Source: Nitrospirillum pindoramense
Lineage (GTDB): Bacteria > Pseudomonadota > Alphaproteobacteria > Azospirillales > Azospirillaceae
Length of the DNA stretch: 64,000 nucleotides
Direction of reading: 5' to 3'
Assembly (NCBI RefSeq): GCF_007827955.1
Contig: NZ_VITR01000001.1
Span: 62,001 to 126,000 of the forward strand
Positions 16,459-24,080 of this stretch are shown piece by piece. The position numbers and the translations under genes were made by a program. The notes beneath the pieces are model-generated. The model searched no databases. It saw only the letters and a program-made list of their open reading frames with translations, and was not told the origin of the DNA. Within the stretch, counting starts at the first letter, position 1. The number at the start of each line of letters is the position of its first letter.

Positions 16459-17124
16459 TCAGGCCGCCTCGGCGATCTTTCGCAGCGCGTCCTCATACGC
16501 CTCCGGCGGCTGGCCGCCGGAAATGAGGTAGCGGCCGTTGACGATCACGGCGGGGACTGACTGGATGCCGCGCGACAGCCACAGCTGTTCCGCCTCCCGC
16601 ACTTCGGCGCCGTAGCGGTCGCCGGCCAGGATGGCCCGGGCCTCCGCCGCGTCCAGGCCGGCCTGGGTCACCGCGGTCAGCAAGACATCGGGATCGGATG
16701 GCGCCTCGCCCCGGGTGAAGTACGCCTCGAACAGAGCCAGCTTCAGCGCCAACTGACGCTCGGGCGCCTGGATGTCGGCCCAGTGCAGCAGGCGGTGGGC
16801 ATCGAAGGTGTTGTAGATGCGGCGCTTCGTGCCGTTGGCCCCGGTGGCTGACATGGTGAAGCCGACGGCGGCGGCGCGGGTGCGGATCATCTCCCGCGTT
16901 TGGGCCATCTGCTCCGCGCCGGCGCCGTATTTCCGGGCGATATGCTCATCCACATCTTCGCCTTCCGGCCCCATCTGCGGATTCAGCTCGAACGGCTGGA
17001 AGTGGATGTCGGCCTCGACCTCCCCTTCCAGCCGCGCCAGCGCCGCTAGCAGGCCCTTCAGCCCGATGACGCACCAGGGGCAGGAAACATCGGAGACGAA
17101 GTTGAGGGACAGGCGCTTGGTCAT
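16459..17124 (-). CDS. DsbA-family oxidoreductase (FrnE-like)
   Basis: 221 residues, thioredoxin fold with helical insertion. Active-site motif SCPWC (Cys15, Cys18) follows the first strand LSLNFVSDV; the cis-Pro region is IQSVPAVIVNGRYLISGG near the end. No signal peptide, so it is cytoplasmic, as for FrnE and related disulfide isomerases (some annotated as 2-hydroxychromene-2-carboxylate isomerase-like). Probably acts in thiol redox repair. Start ATG at 17124 with GGAAATCC upstream; the open frame to 17199 is rejected. Neighbours do not form an obvious operon. Confidence 0.85.
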   Translation of the reverse strand: MTKRLSLNFVSDVSCPWCVIGLKGLLAALARLEGEVEADIHFQPFELNPQMGPEGEDVDEHIARKYGAGAEQMAQTREMIRTRAAAVGFTMSATGANGTKRRIYNTFDAHRLLHWADIQAPERQLALKLALFEAYFTRGEAPSDPDVLLTAVTQAGLDAAEARAILAGDRYGAEVREAEQLWLSRGIQSVPAVIVNGRYLISGGQPPEAYEDALRKIAEAA

Positions 17125-17237
17125 GGGGGATTTCCGGTATGCAGGAAGGACGTCCGCACCTTGCCTAGGGTGTGAACCTCGCGCCGTGGCGATGGTCACA
17201 GCGGCGGCATGGGCGCAGCGGACGAAGATGCGGGAGT

Positions 17238-18260
17238 TTAGTACACCAGCTCGTCGTCGCCCTTGCCGGAGGCGATGACGATCTCGCCGCGGGCGGCCAT
17301 GTCCTTGGCCAGTTGCACCATGTACATCTGCGCCTCGTCCACGTCGCGCAGGCGCACCGGTCCCATGGCGGCCATGTCCTCGCGCATGATCTTGGCGGCG
17401 CGTTCCGACATGTTGGTGAAGAACAGGTCCTTCAGCGTCTCAGAGGCGCCCTTCAGCGCCGTCGCCAGCTTGGACTTGTCGACGGAGCGCAGCAGCGACT
17501 GCACGCCGGATGGGTCCAGCTTGCCCAGATCCTCGAAGGTGAACATCAGGGCGCGGATACGCTCCGCGCTGTCGCGGTTGCGTTCCTCCAGCGCGGCGAT
17601 GAAGCGGCTTTCCGTGCTGCGGTCCAGGCTGTTGAAGATTTCCGCCATCATCTCATGCGCGTCGCGGCGGTTGGTGCGCGCCAGGTTGGACATGAACTCG
17701 GTGCGCAGCGTGCGCTCGATATCGTCCACCACTTCCTTCTGCACCGATTCCATGCGCAGCATGCGCATGATGACTTCCATGGCGAAGCTTTCGGGCAACA
17801 GCTGCAGCACGCGGCCGGCGTGGTCGGCCTTGATCTTGGTCAGGATGACGGCGACGGTCTGCGGATATTCGTTCTTCAGGTAGTTGGCCAGCACCTGCTC
17901 GTTCACGTTGGCCAGCTTGTCCCACATGGTGCGACCCGCGGGACCGCGGATCTCCTCCATGATGGTGTCGACCTTTTCCTTGGGCAGCACCTTCATCAGC
18001 AGGCGTTCGGTGCTGTCGAAGGTACCGACCAGGGAGCCGGTCGAACTGATCTGCTCCGCGAACTCGACGAACAGGCGCTCCACGATGTTGGAACTGACCG
18101 AGCCCAAATTGGCCATGGTCTGCGACAGTTCCTTGATCTCGTCCTCGGCCATCAGGGCGAACAGGCGGCTGGCATGCTCCTCGCCCAGCGCCAGCATCAG
18201 CACCGCGGCCTTCTCCGGCCCCGTCAGACCCCGGTAATCTTCACGTACCCGGATCGCCAT
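17238..18260 (-). CDS. fliG: Flagellar motor switch protein FliG
   Basis: 340 residues. FliG forms the rotor ring between FliF and FliM and takes torque from MotA. Seen: N-terminal [20 protein letters not shown], the middle-domain motif [20 protein letters not shown] (EHPQ-equivalent EYPQ) and the C-terminal motor domain with [20 protein letters not shown] and [20 protein letters not shown], carrying the charged torque helix. Length is normal. The gene is alone: no fliF, fliH or fliN on either side, which is unusual for this group where fliG normally sits in the fliF operon. Upstream (18261-18582) are 19-bp-spaced AACCAC repeats. Confidence 0.96.
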   Translation of the reverse strand: MAIRVREDYRGLTGPEKAAVLMLALGEEHASRLFALMAEDEIKELSQTMANLGSVSSNIVERLFVEFAEQISSTGSLVGTFDSTERLLMKVLPKEKVDTIMEEIRGPAGRTMWDKLANVNEQVLANYLKNEYPQTVAVILTKIKADHAGRVLQLLPESFAMEVIMRMLRMESVQKEVVDDIERTLRTEFMSNLARTNRRDAHEMMAEIFNSLDRSTESRFIAALEERNRDSAERIRALMFTFEDLGKLDPSGVQSLLRSVDKSKLATALKGASETLKDLFFTNMSERAAKIMREDMAAMGPVRLRDVDEAQMYMVQLAKDMAARGEIVIASGKGDDELVY

Positions 18261-18582
18261 GTATCGTCATCTCCTGTCCGGCGTCACACCGCCGCCGGAT
18301 TGTCCCGCTGGGGCGGGCCGTCGTCACGCCCCCGCCCCTGAAACACGTTTCCGAACCACAACTAAGGGCCCAAACCACGAGCGGGGCCCTGAACCACTAG
18401 GCAAAGTACACCTGCCCCTGGCGGCAGGATAGAAATTTTGTCGCAAGAAGCCCAGGCGGCCTTGGTCCGTATAATCCCAGGTATAGTGGCCCCGTGCGCC
18501 CATCCCCCTATGATGGCTGGGGAACCTTCACGTTCCGGGGGGCGTTCCAGGGCCGTTTCTCCGGCGATTCGGGAGCATGGCA
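18261..18582. promoter_or_regulatory. fliG/lipoprotein divergent region with phased repeats
   Basis: 322 bases without a gene. Contents: an inverted repeat GGGGCGGG/CCCGCCCC at 18310-18338 (13-base loop); three AACCAC boxes at 18354, 18373 and 18392, exactly 19 bases apart, the first two followed by GGGCC; and TATAAT at 18470-18475, a possible -10 for the plus-strand lipoprotein gene but without a well-placed -35. No sigma-54 element for fliG was found. Confidence 0.5.
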
Positions 18583-19143
18583 ATGACAGAGCGGTATGGT
18601 CGGATAGGGGCAGGGGTCCGGTGGGGCGCCGCGGCGCTGGCGGTGCTGCTGGCGGGATGCCAGTCGACCGGCCCAGGCGGTGGCCCAGCGGGTGGTCAAA
18701 CGGGCGCGGCCAGCGCGGGGGCCGGCGCTGTCGCCTCGGCCGATGCGGCCCCTGGCGCCACCCCCAAGGCGGAACAGCCGCCCTGCTTTTTCACCCGGGA
18801 TATCGACGGTTGGAACAGCATCGATCCCTACACCGTGCGCATCCGGGTGGGCATCAACAAACGCTATGACCTGAAGCTGTTCATGCCTCAGCCCGACCTG
18901 TCCACGCGCCTGCAACTGGCCATCGTGACCAAACCGGGCGGGTCCGATTGGGTCTGCTCCCCCATGGATATCGAGATCATCGGCGAGCCGCTGCACTTGC
19001 GGGTGCCGGTGCGGGAGATCATCGCCGTGCCGCCTGAGCCGAAGAAGTCAGGCTCCCCCGATAAAGACTCCCAGAACAAGGACGGGGAGGCACAGCCCGG
19101 TGCGCAAAAAGACGAAACGCCGCCCAAGGCGACAAGCACCTGA
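18583..19143 (+). CDS. Lipoprotein, DUF6491-like
   Basis: 186 residues. Signal peptide II with lipobox LLAGC (Cys26), a Gly/Ala-rich linker (about 27-65), a small beta-rich domain (CFFTRDIDGWNSIDPYTVRI, RYDLKLFMP, IVTKPGGSDWVCSPMDIEII) and a charged Lys/Asp/Gln-rich tail. The Cys-x-DI-x-W-x-x-I-D opening and second Cys near VCSP resemble DUF6491 proteins, which have no known function. ATG 18583 is chosen over ATG 18577 because GGGAG lies seven bases before it. Likely anchored in the outer membrane facing the periplasm. No operon partner. Confidence 0.65.
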   Translation: MTERYGRIGAGVRWGAAALAVLLAGCQSTGPGGGPAGGQTGAASAGAGAVASADAAPGATPKAEQPPCFFTRDIDGWNSIDPYTVRIRVGINKRYDLKLFMPQPDLSTRLQLAIVTKPGGSDWVCSPMDIEIIGEPLHLRVPVREIIAVPPEPKKSGSPDKDSQNKDGEAQPGAQKDETPPKATST

Positions 19144-19182
19144 CGGTCCAGCAATCACCGCCGGACAGAACCCTGGAGATCA

Positions 19183-19219
19183 CACCAAGGGGCAGGGCCG
19201 GACGCCCGTTCCCCTGGTG
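19183..19219. terminator. Hairpin between convergent genes
   Basis: CACCAAGGGG (19183-19192) pairs with CCCCTGGTG (19211-19219) with one bulged base, with GGGC/GCCC able to pair inside. It lies 40 bases after the lipoprotein stop and before the end of the opposing small gene. No T-run. Confidence 0.35.
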
Positions 19220-19240
19220 CTTCCGCTCAGGCGTTTTCGC

Positions 19241-19597
19241 CTACTCCTCGCTGTCGCCGGCCGGGCCAGAGGCCGGTCGGCGGCGGGGCGGGAACCGATC
19301 GCCCCCCGCGGGGCCGCCATGGCTGCGCGGCGGCGCCTCGGCCCGCTGGGCGGCGGCGCCATCGATGGCGCCTGTCCAGCCCGACGCCCGGGGGCGGGCG
19401 CTGCGTTCCTCGGCGGCGGCGATGGTGCCTTCCAATTCGCGGATGCGCTCCTTCAAGGGGGCGATCATGGCGCTGCTGCTGTTACGCGCCAGGTATTGTT
19501 CGAGATCGCCCTTCAGGCGCTGCAACTGGCTGCGCAAGGTCGCCAGGTCCGTTTTCGGCTTGGCGGAGCGGAAAACCCGTTCCTCGTGTCTGGTCAC
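19241..19597 (-). CDS. Small coiled-coil protein of unknown function
   Basis: 118 residues. The first half is a strong amphipathic helix or coiled coil (TDLATLRSQLQRLKGDLEQY, IAPLKERIRELEGTIAAAEE); the second half is Arg/Pro/Gly-rich and probably disordered. No signal peptide or TM segment. Start is GTG at 19597, supported by GGAGGACGG six bases upstream, which is the best reason to call it a gene. Reads toward the lipoprotein gene and away from the hybrid kinase, whose end is 113 bases upstream. Function unknown. Confidence 0.55.
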   Translation of the reverse strand: MTRHEERVFRSAKPKTDLATLRSQLQRLKGDLEQYLARNSSSAMIAPLKERIRELEGTIAAAEERSARPRASGWTGAIDGAAAQRAEAPPRSHGGPAGGDRFPPRRRPASGPAGDSEE

Positions 19598-19710
19598 ACC
19601 CGTCCTCCATTCGCGCCGGCGTCAGCCGCCGACGGCTGGTCTGCGACCAAGATATAGCAGCGACAAGCGTTTCGTGAAACCCGGCGCGATGGGGAATGGC
19701 ATCCCTCTTC

Positions 19711-22011
19711 TTAACGGGGTATGCCGCGGCCCGTTCCCGCCCCCGTCCCCGGCGCCGGTTGGGTGGGCGCCAAGCAGCGGGCCAGGGCCTGGCGCAGGTG
19801 GGTGCTGTCCAAGGGTTTGGCCACGATGACGAAGCCCAGGCTCTCCGCCTCCGCCACCTTGTCGCCATAGCCGCTGACCAGCAGGATGGGCAGGCCGGGG
19901 TGCATATGCCGCACCCCCTGCGCCAGTGCCAGGCCGTCACGCCCCCCCGGCAGCACGATGTCGCACAGCACCAGGGAGATGTCGGGCCGCTCGGTCAGCA
20001 GCACCTGCGCCGCGTCCGCCGTGGCGGTGGCCTGCACGGCGAACCCCAGCCCCTCCACCATGTGCTGCATCACCTTGCACACCGCCGGATTGTCCTCGAC
20101 CAGCAGGACTTGGCGTCCGTTGCCGTCGATGTCCGGAACCTCGTCGGTGGGGGATCGGCCGGCCGCGGCATCCTGGCCGTCCTCATCCTCGTCCGACCGG
20201 GGCAGGTAGAGTGTGATGGTGGTACCCCCGGCCGCGGCGCCGGGAACCCGGGCGCTCAGGCTGTCGGCCAGGGCGGCGCCGCCCGCCTGGCCGACCATGC
20301 TCTGCACCTGTGCCAAGCCCAGGCCGGTCGATCGGCCGTCCTGCTTGGTGGTGAAAAAGGGATCGAAGACCCGATCCAGGATGTCGGCGGGGATGCCGTC
20401 GCCGGTATCGCTGATGGTCAGGCGGACGAAATCGCCCATCAGGCCACCGGTACGCTCGCTCTCGCGGGTGGCAGGGGCGATGTGGACGTTGGCCGCCGCC
20501 AGGCGCAGCGTCCCACCCCTGGGCATCGCATCGCGGGCGTTGACCGCCAGGTTCAGCAGCGCCAGATCGAATTCCGTTCTGTCCAGCCGCAGGGGCCATA
20601 GGCGGGGTGGCAGGTCGGTCGCCAATTGGATGTCGCCGCGCAGCGCCGGGCGCAGCAATTCCGCGATGTCGTCGGCCATGTCCGACAGCCTCACCGGGTC
20701 CAGGTTCGCCTGGGGCCGGCGACTGAAGGTGCGCAGGTTGCGGGTCAGGCGTTCCCCCCAGGTGATCGCCTGCAACATGGCGTCCAGCACCTCGCGCTGC
20801 GGTTCGGTGTGGGGCCGGTGGCACAATATTTCCGCGCCGGACCGCACGGTCATCAGCAGGTTGGCGAAGTCGTGGATGATGCCGCCGGTGATCTGGTCCA
20901 GGGCCTGCAGGCGCTGGGTGCGAAGCAGCGCGCTCTCCGCCTGTTCGCGCCGCGCCTCGGCCCCCCGCAACGCCTTGGCCGCCCGCCTTTCCCGCCGCGC
21001 CCGCCGCATGGCCAGCAGCGTGGTGCCGCAGAAGATGCCCATGACCGGCAAGGTCAGCAGTGTCAGCCAGCCCAGGCGCTGATGCCACGCCGCTTCCACC
21101 TGGGACCGGTCCACCCCCACCATGACCACCAGCGGCGCGTTGGCGACCATGCGGCAGGCCGTCAGGCGTTCCCGTCCATCCAGGGGCGATATCCGCCAGA
21201 CGGCGGCTGCCCCGGGGCAGCTCGTGTCGGCGCGCGCATCCCCGGCGGGGACCGGCCCGCCGGCCATGACCCGGCCGTCCCGGCTCAGCAGCGCCACCGC
21301 GGTGGCCGGATCGTCGCGCGTCGCCCGCCGGAAGAAATCGTCGAAGTGGACCGGCGACATGGACACGGCGGCGATGCCCGCCAAGCTGCCGTCCGCGCGG
21401 CTCAGGCGCCGAACCAGGGTGAATGCCCGCTGGCTGAAGGCGCCCACGCCGGAGGGCGCGGCGGTTCCCTTCACCGGCTCCTGGCCGGGAGGCACCAGCA
21501 CCTCCGCCTGGCCGGCGCTCAACTGGCTATGAAGGGTGGTGCCGGCGATGTCGGCGCCATCGGCGGTGGGTGGGCGACTGGCGGCCAGGGTCCGGCCATC
21601 CGCGTCCCACAGCCACAGCGCCCGGATGGACGGGGTGTCCGCCACCATGCCGGCCAAGGCGCGGCCCAGTTCCCGCGTGTCCGGGGCGGGGGGAACAGCG
21701 CCGCCGGCCGGCCGCGTGGGCACCAGCAGGTCGCGCATGCGATCCAGCACCAGGCGGTCGCTTTCCACGGTCCGTTGCGCGCGCTCATCCGCCAGGCTGG
21801 CGATGCGCTCCACCCGGTCTCCGGCCTGGGCCGTAATGTCTTTCCAGCTTTGGCTGGCGGCGGCGGCCAGCACGCCCAGGGGGATGAGCACCGCGGCGGC
21901 CATCTGCAACCGCAGGGCCGCCATGGTGGAGGTCCCCCGGGCGGGGGCGGCGGCAGCGTGCGCACCCGCGCCTGGCAATCGCGCCGTACCGATGTCGGAA
22001 TTGACCGTCAC
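19711..22011 (-). CDS. Hybrid sensor histidine kinase
   Basis: 766 residues. TM1 about 33-52, a periplasmic sensor domain (~55-300, PDC/Cache-like by layout), TM2 about 305-330 (WLTLLTLPVMGIFCGTTLLA), HisKA domain with GGIIHDFANLL (His380), HATPase domain (LNLAVNARDAMPRGGTLRLA, DTGDGIP, TGLGLAQVQSM) and a C-terminal receiver (LLVEDNPAV, Asp684 in VLCDIVLPGG, Lys in AKPLD). All catalytic residues are present. The H-box has Ala where HDFNN is usual. Start GTG at 22011 with AGGGCGG upstream. No separate response regulator gene is adjacent; the partner is unknown. Confidence 0.9.
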   Translation of the reverse strand: MTVNSDIGTARLPGAGAHAAAAPARGTSTMAALRLQMAAAVLIPLGVLAAAASQSWKDITAQAGDRVERIASLADERAQRTVESDRLVLDRMRDLLVPTRPAGGAVPPAPDTRELGRALAGMVADTPSIRALWLWDADGRTLAASRPPTADGADIAGTTLHSQLSAGQAEVLVPPGQEPVKGTAAPSGVGAFSQRAFTLVRRLSRADGSLAGIAAVSMSPVHFDDFFRRATRDDPATAVALLSRDGRVMAGGPVPAGDARADTSCPGAAAVWRISPLDGRERLTACRMVANAPLVVMVGVDRSQVEAAWHQRLGWLTLLTLPVMGIFCGTTLLAMRRARRERRAAKALRGAEARREQAESALLRTQRLQALDQITGGIIHDFANLLMTVRSGAEILCHRPHTEPQREVLDAMLQAITWGERLTRNLRTFSRRPQANLDPVRLSDMADDIAELLRPALRGDIQLATDLPPRLWPLRLDRTEFDLALLNLAVNARDAMPRGGTLRLAAANVHIAPATRESERTGGLMGDFVRLTISDTGDGIPADILDRVFDPFFTTKQDGRSTGLGLAQVQSMVGQAGGAALADSLSARVPGAAAGGTTITLYLPRSDEDEDGQDAAAGRSPTDEVPDIDGNGRQVLLVEDNPAVCKVMQHMVEGLGFAVQATATADAAQVLLTERPDISLVLCDIVLPGGRDGLALAQGVRHMHPGLPILLVSGYGDKVAEAESLGFVIVAKPLDSTHLRQALARCLAPTQPAPGTGAGTGRGIPR

Positions 22012-22121
22012 GACCGCCCTTGAGCCCAGCCCTCACCTGATCCGACTATAGGTTGCGGCTTGCGCAATCTACAATCGTGCCATTGGCGGGCCGGGGTATT
22101 CCTTTAGGCAGGCGCGTCTTT

Positions 22122-22847
22122 TTAGGCGGCCGGGCTCGGCGATACCGGGTCGTTGGGGAAGGCCAGCTCATGCCGCGCCCGCCATTCCGGCTTCACGTAG
22201 TTGATGATGATGGTGCGGCGAACCCCCCGGAACGGTCGGCGGGCGAAGCCGTGCCAGGTGTCGCTGCCGGGGATGAAGACCAAGCCGGTGTTGAACCGCC
22301 CCGACGCCCGGCCGACGTGCCCGCCCTCGGGCCCGTCCATGATGTCGGTGCCCAGGGTTTCCGCGTCCGGCCCGGTGCTGAGGTAGACCAGCATGGTGAA
22401 CAGCTTGGCGCCGATGTCGGTATGCGGCTCCAGCCAGAACCCCTCCCGGTCCAGGCAATATTCGATGCGCAGGGAAGATCCGGACAGATCCAGGCCGAAC
22501 TGCCGCGCCAGGGTGGCGATGGTGTCCGGCGATTGGAAGGCCGCCGCCACCGCGCCGCAGACCGGATACAGCAGCTGGTTGTCGGCCGACAGGAAGGTGC
22601 GGGTGGAGTTGTGGGTTTCGCGCCGGCCCTGGGTGTCCTCGATCTCCGGGGCCGCGAACGGCAACTCGGCCAGGGCTTCCGCCACGGTGGCGGGGAAGAC
22701 GCTGTTCAGATACCAGTGGCGGTAGGGATGGTCGTCCCGGTCCGCCGCCGTCAGGCAGGCGCGCACATGGCGGCCGGTGGTGTCGTCCAGGGCCTGCGGG
22801 TCGAAGGCGGACGTGTTGGCGGCGCGGACGGTTGCGGTCAAGCTCAT
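22122..22847 (-). CDS. 2-oxoglutarate/Fe(II) oxygenase A
   Basis: 241 residues, predicted Fe(II)- and 2-oxoglutarate-dependent oxygenase. Seen on the double-stranded beta-helix core: iron ligands His142 and Asp144 (EPHTD), distal His199 (DTWHGF) and the 2-oxoglutarate-binding Arg210/211 (GVRRTIIINY). Substrate unknown; the fold is shared with small-molecule, peptide and protein hydroxylases. Start ATG at 22847 overlaps the stop of oxygenase B (TGATG), so the pair is translationally coupled. The product resembles oxygenase B only around the metal site. The pair diverges from the exporter operon across a 340-base control region. Confidence 0.82.
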   Translation of the reverse strand: MSLTATVRAANTSAFDPQALDDTTGRHVRACLTAADRDDHPYRHWYLNSVFPATVAEALAELPFAAPEIEDTQGRRETHNSTRTFLSADNQLLYPVCGAVAAAFQSPDTIATLARQFGLDLSGSSLRIEYCLDREGFWLEPHTDIGAKLFTMLVYLSTGPDAETLGTDIMDGPEGGHVGRASGRFNTGLVFIPGSDTWHGFARRPFRGVRRTIIINYVKPEWRARHELAFPNDPVSPSPAA

Positions 22848-23581
22848 CACATTTCCCCCTTGGAGAAGGCGCCGCCCAGGGCCAGGCGCTTCAGCCCGGC
22901 GGTGACGCCGTGGCGCAGGGTCTCGCGCCGCGCGGTGCCGGCGTCCACCATCCAGTTCAGCATGATGTACCGGCGCACACCGTCATGCGGCTTATGCCCG
23001 TGGAAGGAATTGTCGGTGCGGCGGAAGGCCACCAGCGTGCCGTCCAGCGGCAGCACCTCGGCCAGCATGTCCTCCATGTCGTCGGCGCTGCGCAGCAGAC
23101 GCAGGCGGCCGCCGGGTGCGTTCCATTCCTCGTTCAGGTACAGCAGCGCCGTCAGGCGCTTGGTCACGCTGTCGGTGTGGATGCGGCCATCCTTGGGCAC
23201 GCAGCGGCTGCGCACCGTCACCATCAAGGCGTTGGGGTCCAGGTCCAGGTTGAAGGTTTCGGCGAAAGCCTGGGTCGTCTCCGGCGCCGTCAGCGCGGCC
23301 AGCAGCCGGGTGAAGCCGTCCAGTCCGCCCCGCTCCAGCACCGCGCGCGACGGTGCCGGGACCAGGCCGCCATGGGGGCTGTCGGGAAAGTCGTGGCGGG
23401 CGGTGACGGCGACGGCGGGCGCGATGAATCCCGTCATCACCAGATGGGGGAAGGGCACCTCGGCCGGGCGCAGGGCCCGCAGGCCGTCCAGGTTCAGGAC
23501 GCCGTCCGTCCGGTTGGTGGGGGAAATGGCCGACGGCGGCACCGGGGCCTTGGGCGCGGCGGGGGAGGAGAGGGCGGGCAT
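22847..23581 (-). CDS. 2-oxoglutarate/Fe(II) oxygenase B
   Basis: 244 residues, predicted Fe(II)/2-oxoglutarate oxygenase. Iron ligands His135 and Asp137 (RIHTDS), distal His194 (NSFHGHKPHDGVRRY) and Arg203/204 for 2-oxoglutarate; the core strand LTALLYLNEEWNAPGGRLRL is typical. The N-terminal ~30 residues are Pro/Ala-rich. ATG 23581 is chosen because AAGGTGCCCGA precedes it; the longer frame to 23761 runs into the palindromic control sites. First gene of the two-gene oxygenase operon. Substrate unknown. Modification of the small peptide encoded across the divergent region is possible but unproven. Confidence 0.82.
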   Translation of the reverse strand: MPALSSPAAPKAPVPPSAISPTNRTDGVLNLDGLRALRPAEVPFPHLVMTGFIAPAVAVTARHDFPDSPHGGLVPAPSRAVLERGGLDGFTRLLAALTAPETTQAFAETFNLDLDPNALMVTVRSRCVPKDGRIHTDSVTKRLTALLYLNEEWNAPGGRLRLLRSADDMEDMLAEVLPLDGTLVAFRRTDNSFHGHKPHDGVRRYIMLNWMVDAGTARRETLRHGVTAGLKRLALGGAFSKGEM

Positions 23582-23735
23582 TCGGGCACCTTGACGAGGC
23601 GGAGGCGGGGAGGCCGGTCGGGACGGACCTTGCCGCGATGCCCCCTTTTCCACCCCTCGCGCCTTTGCGGCGTTGATCCAGGTCAACGGCCGTTGCCGCC
23701 CCCTGGCGGTGGAGTCCGGTTTCAGGCGGTCCAGG

Positions 23736-23768
23736 TGTCCGCTAACGGACACTGTCCGCAATCGGACG
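23736..23768 (+). promoter_or_regulatory. Two tandem palindromic activator sites (UAS)
   Basis: TGTCCG-CTAA-CGGACA at 23736-23751 is a perfect 16-bp palindrome; TGTCCG-CAAT-CGGACG at 23753-23768 is the same site with one mismatch. Their centres are 17 bases apart and the first lies about 70 bases upstream of the -24 element, the normal position for enhancer sites of a sigma-54 activator. Confidence 0.75.
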
Positions 23769-23814
23769 GAAGGGAAATGAGGTTAAGATACAGATAAATA
23801 AAGAACATTGTGTC

Positions 23815-23829
23815 TGGCATACCCCTTGC
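23815..23829 (+). promoter_or_regulatory. Sigma-54 (-24/-12) promoter of the exporter operon
   Basis: TGGCATACCCCTTGC matches the consensus TGGCAC-N5-TTGC with GG (23816-23817) and GC (23828-23829) separated by the required 10 bases. Predicted start of transcription near 23841, about 80 bases before the small-peptide ATG. Confidence 0.8.
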
Positions 23830-23921
23830 CAACGGGAAGGGTGCGGCGTCCCATCGGGAACGGGACGCTGGCGGGCCGCCTCGGGGGCAGGCCCTGGTCG
23901 ACTGATAAGGAAGTGGGGTTG

Positions 23922-24080
23922 ATGATGGTCCGCAACGACATCCTGATGGGCATGCCGCAAGCCGCTGACGCCCGGCCATTGATCGAGCGGGTCGAAGATG
24001 CGCTGCTGTCGGTCAATCCGGACCTGTGGCTGGTCAGCGCCTTGCTGGTGGTCGCCATCCGCTGCCTGGGGGGCTTGTGA
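23922..24080 (+). CDS. Small single-TM protein heading the exporter operon
   Basis: 52 residues (51 if the second ATG is used). A polar, acidic N-terminal half (PQAADARPLIERVEDALLSV) is followed by a hydrophobic helix (LWLVSALLVVAIRCLGGL) that ends at the C-terminus and contains one Cys. No family recognised. Supported as a gene by AAGGAAG upstream, by its place directly after a sigma-54 promoter, and by its stop overlapping the adaptor start (TGATG), which implies coupled translation. It could be a small accessory membrane subunit of the transporter, or a precursor peptide that the transporter exports; the sequence alone does not decide. Confidence 0.6.
   Translation: MMVRNDILMGMPQAADARPLIERVEDALLSVNPDLWLVSALLVVAIRCLGGL

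Larger units (their letters stand above)
23582..23921. other. Divergent control region, oxygenases/exporter
   Basis: 340 bases without a gene. It holds two tandem palindromes (23736-23768), a sigma-54 promoter on the plus strand (23815-23829) and, in the predicted leader, a hairpin GCGTCCC/GGGACGC (23846-23868, 9-base loop). No convincing promoter was found for the minus-strand oxygenase genes. Confidence 0.7.

Noticed and set aside
18362-18583. Open frame of 73 codons upstream of fliG
   Set aside because: Covers the phased repeats and palindromes, has no ribosome site and looks like regulatory DNA.
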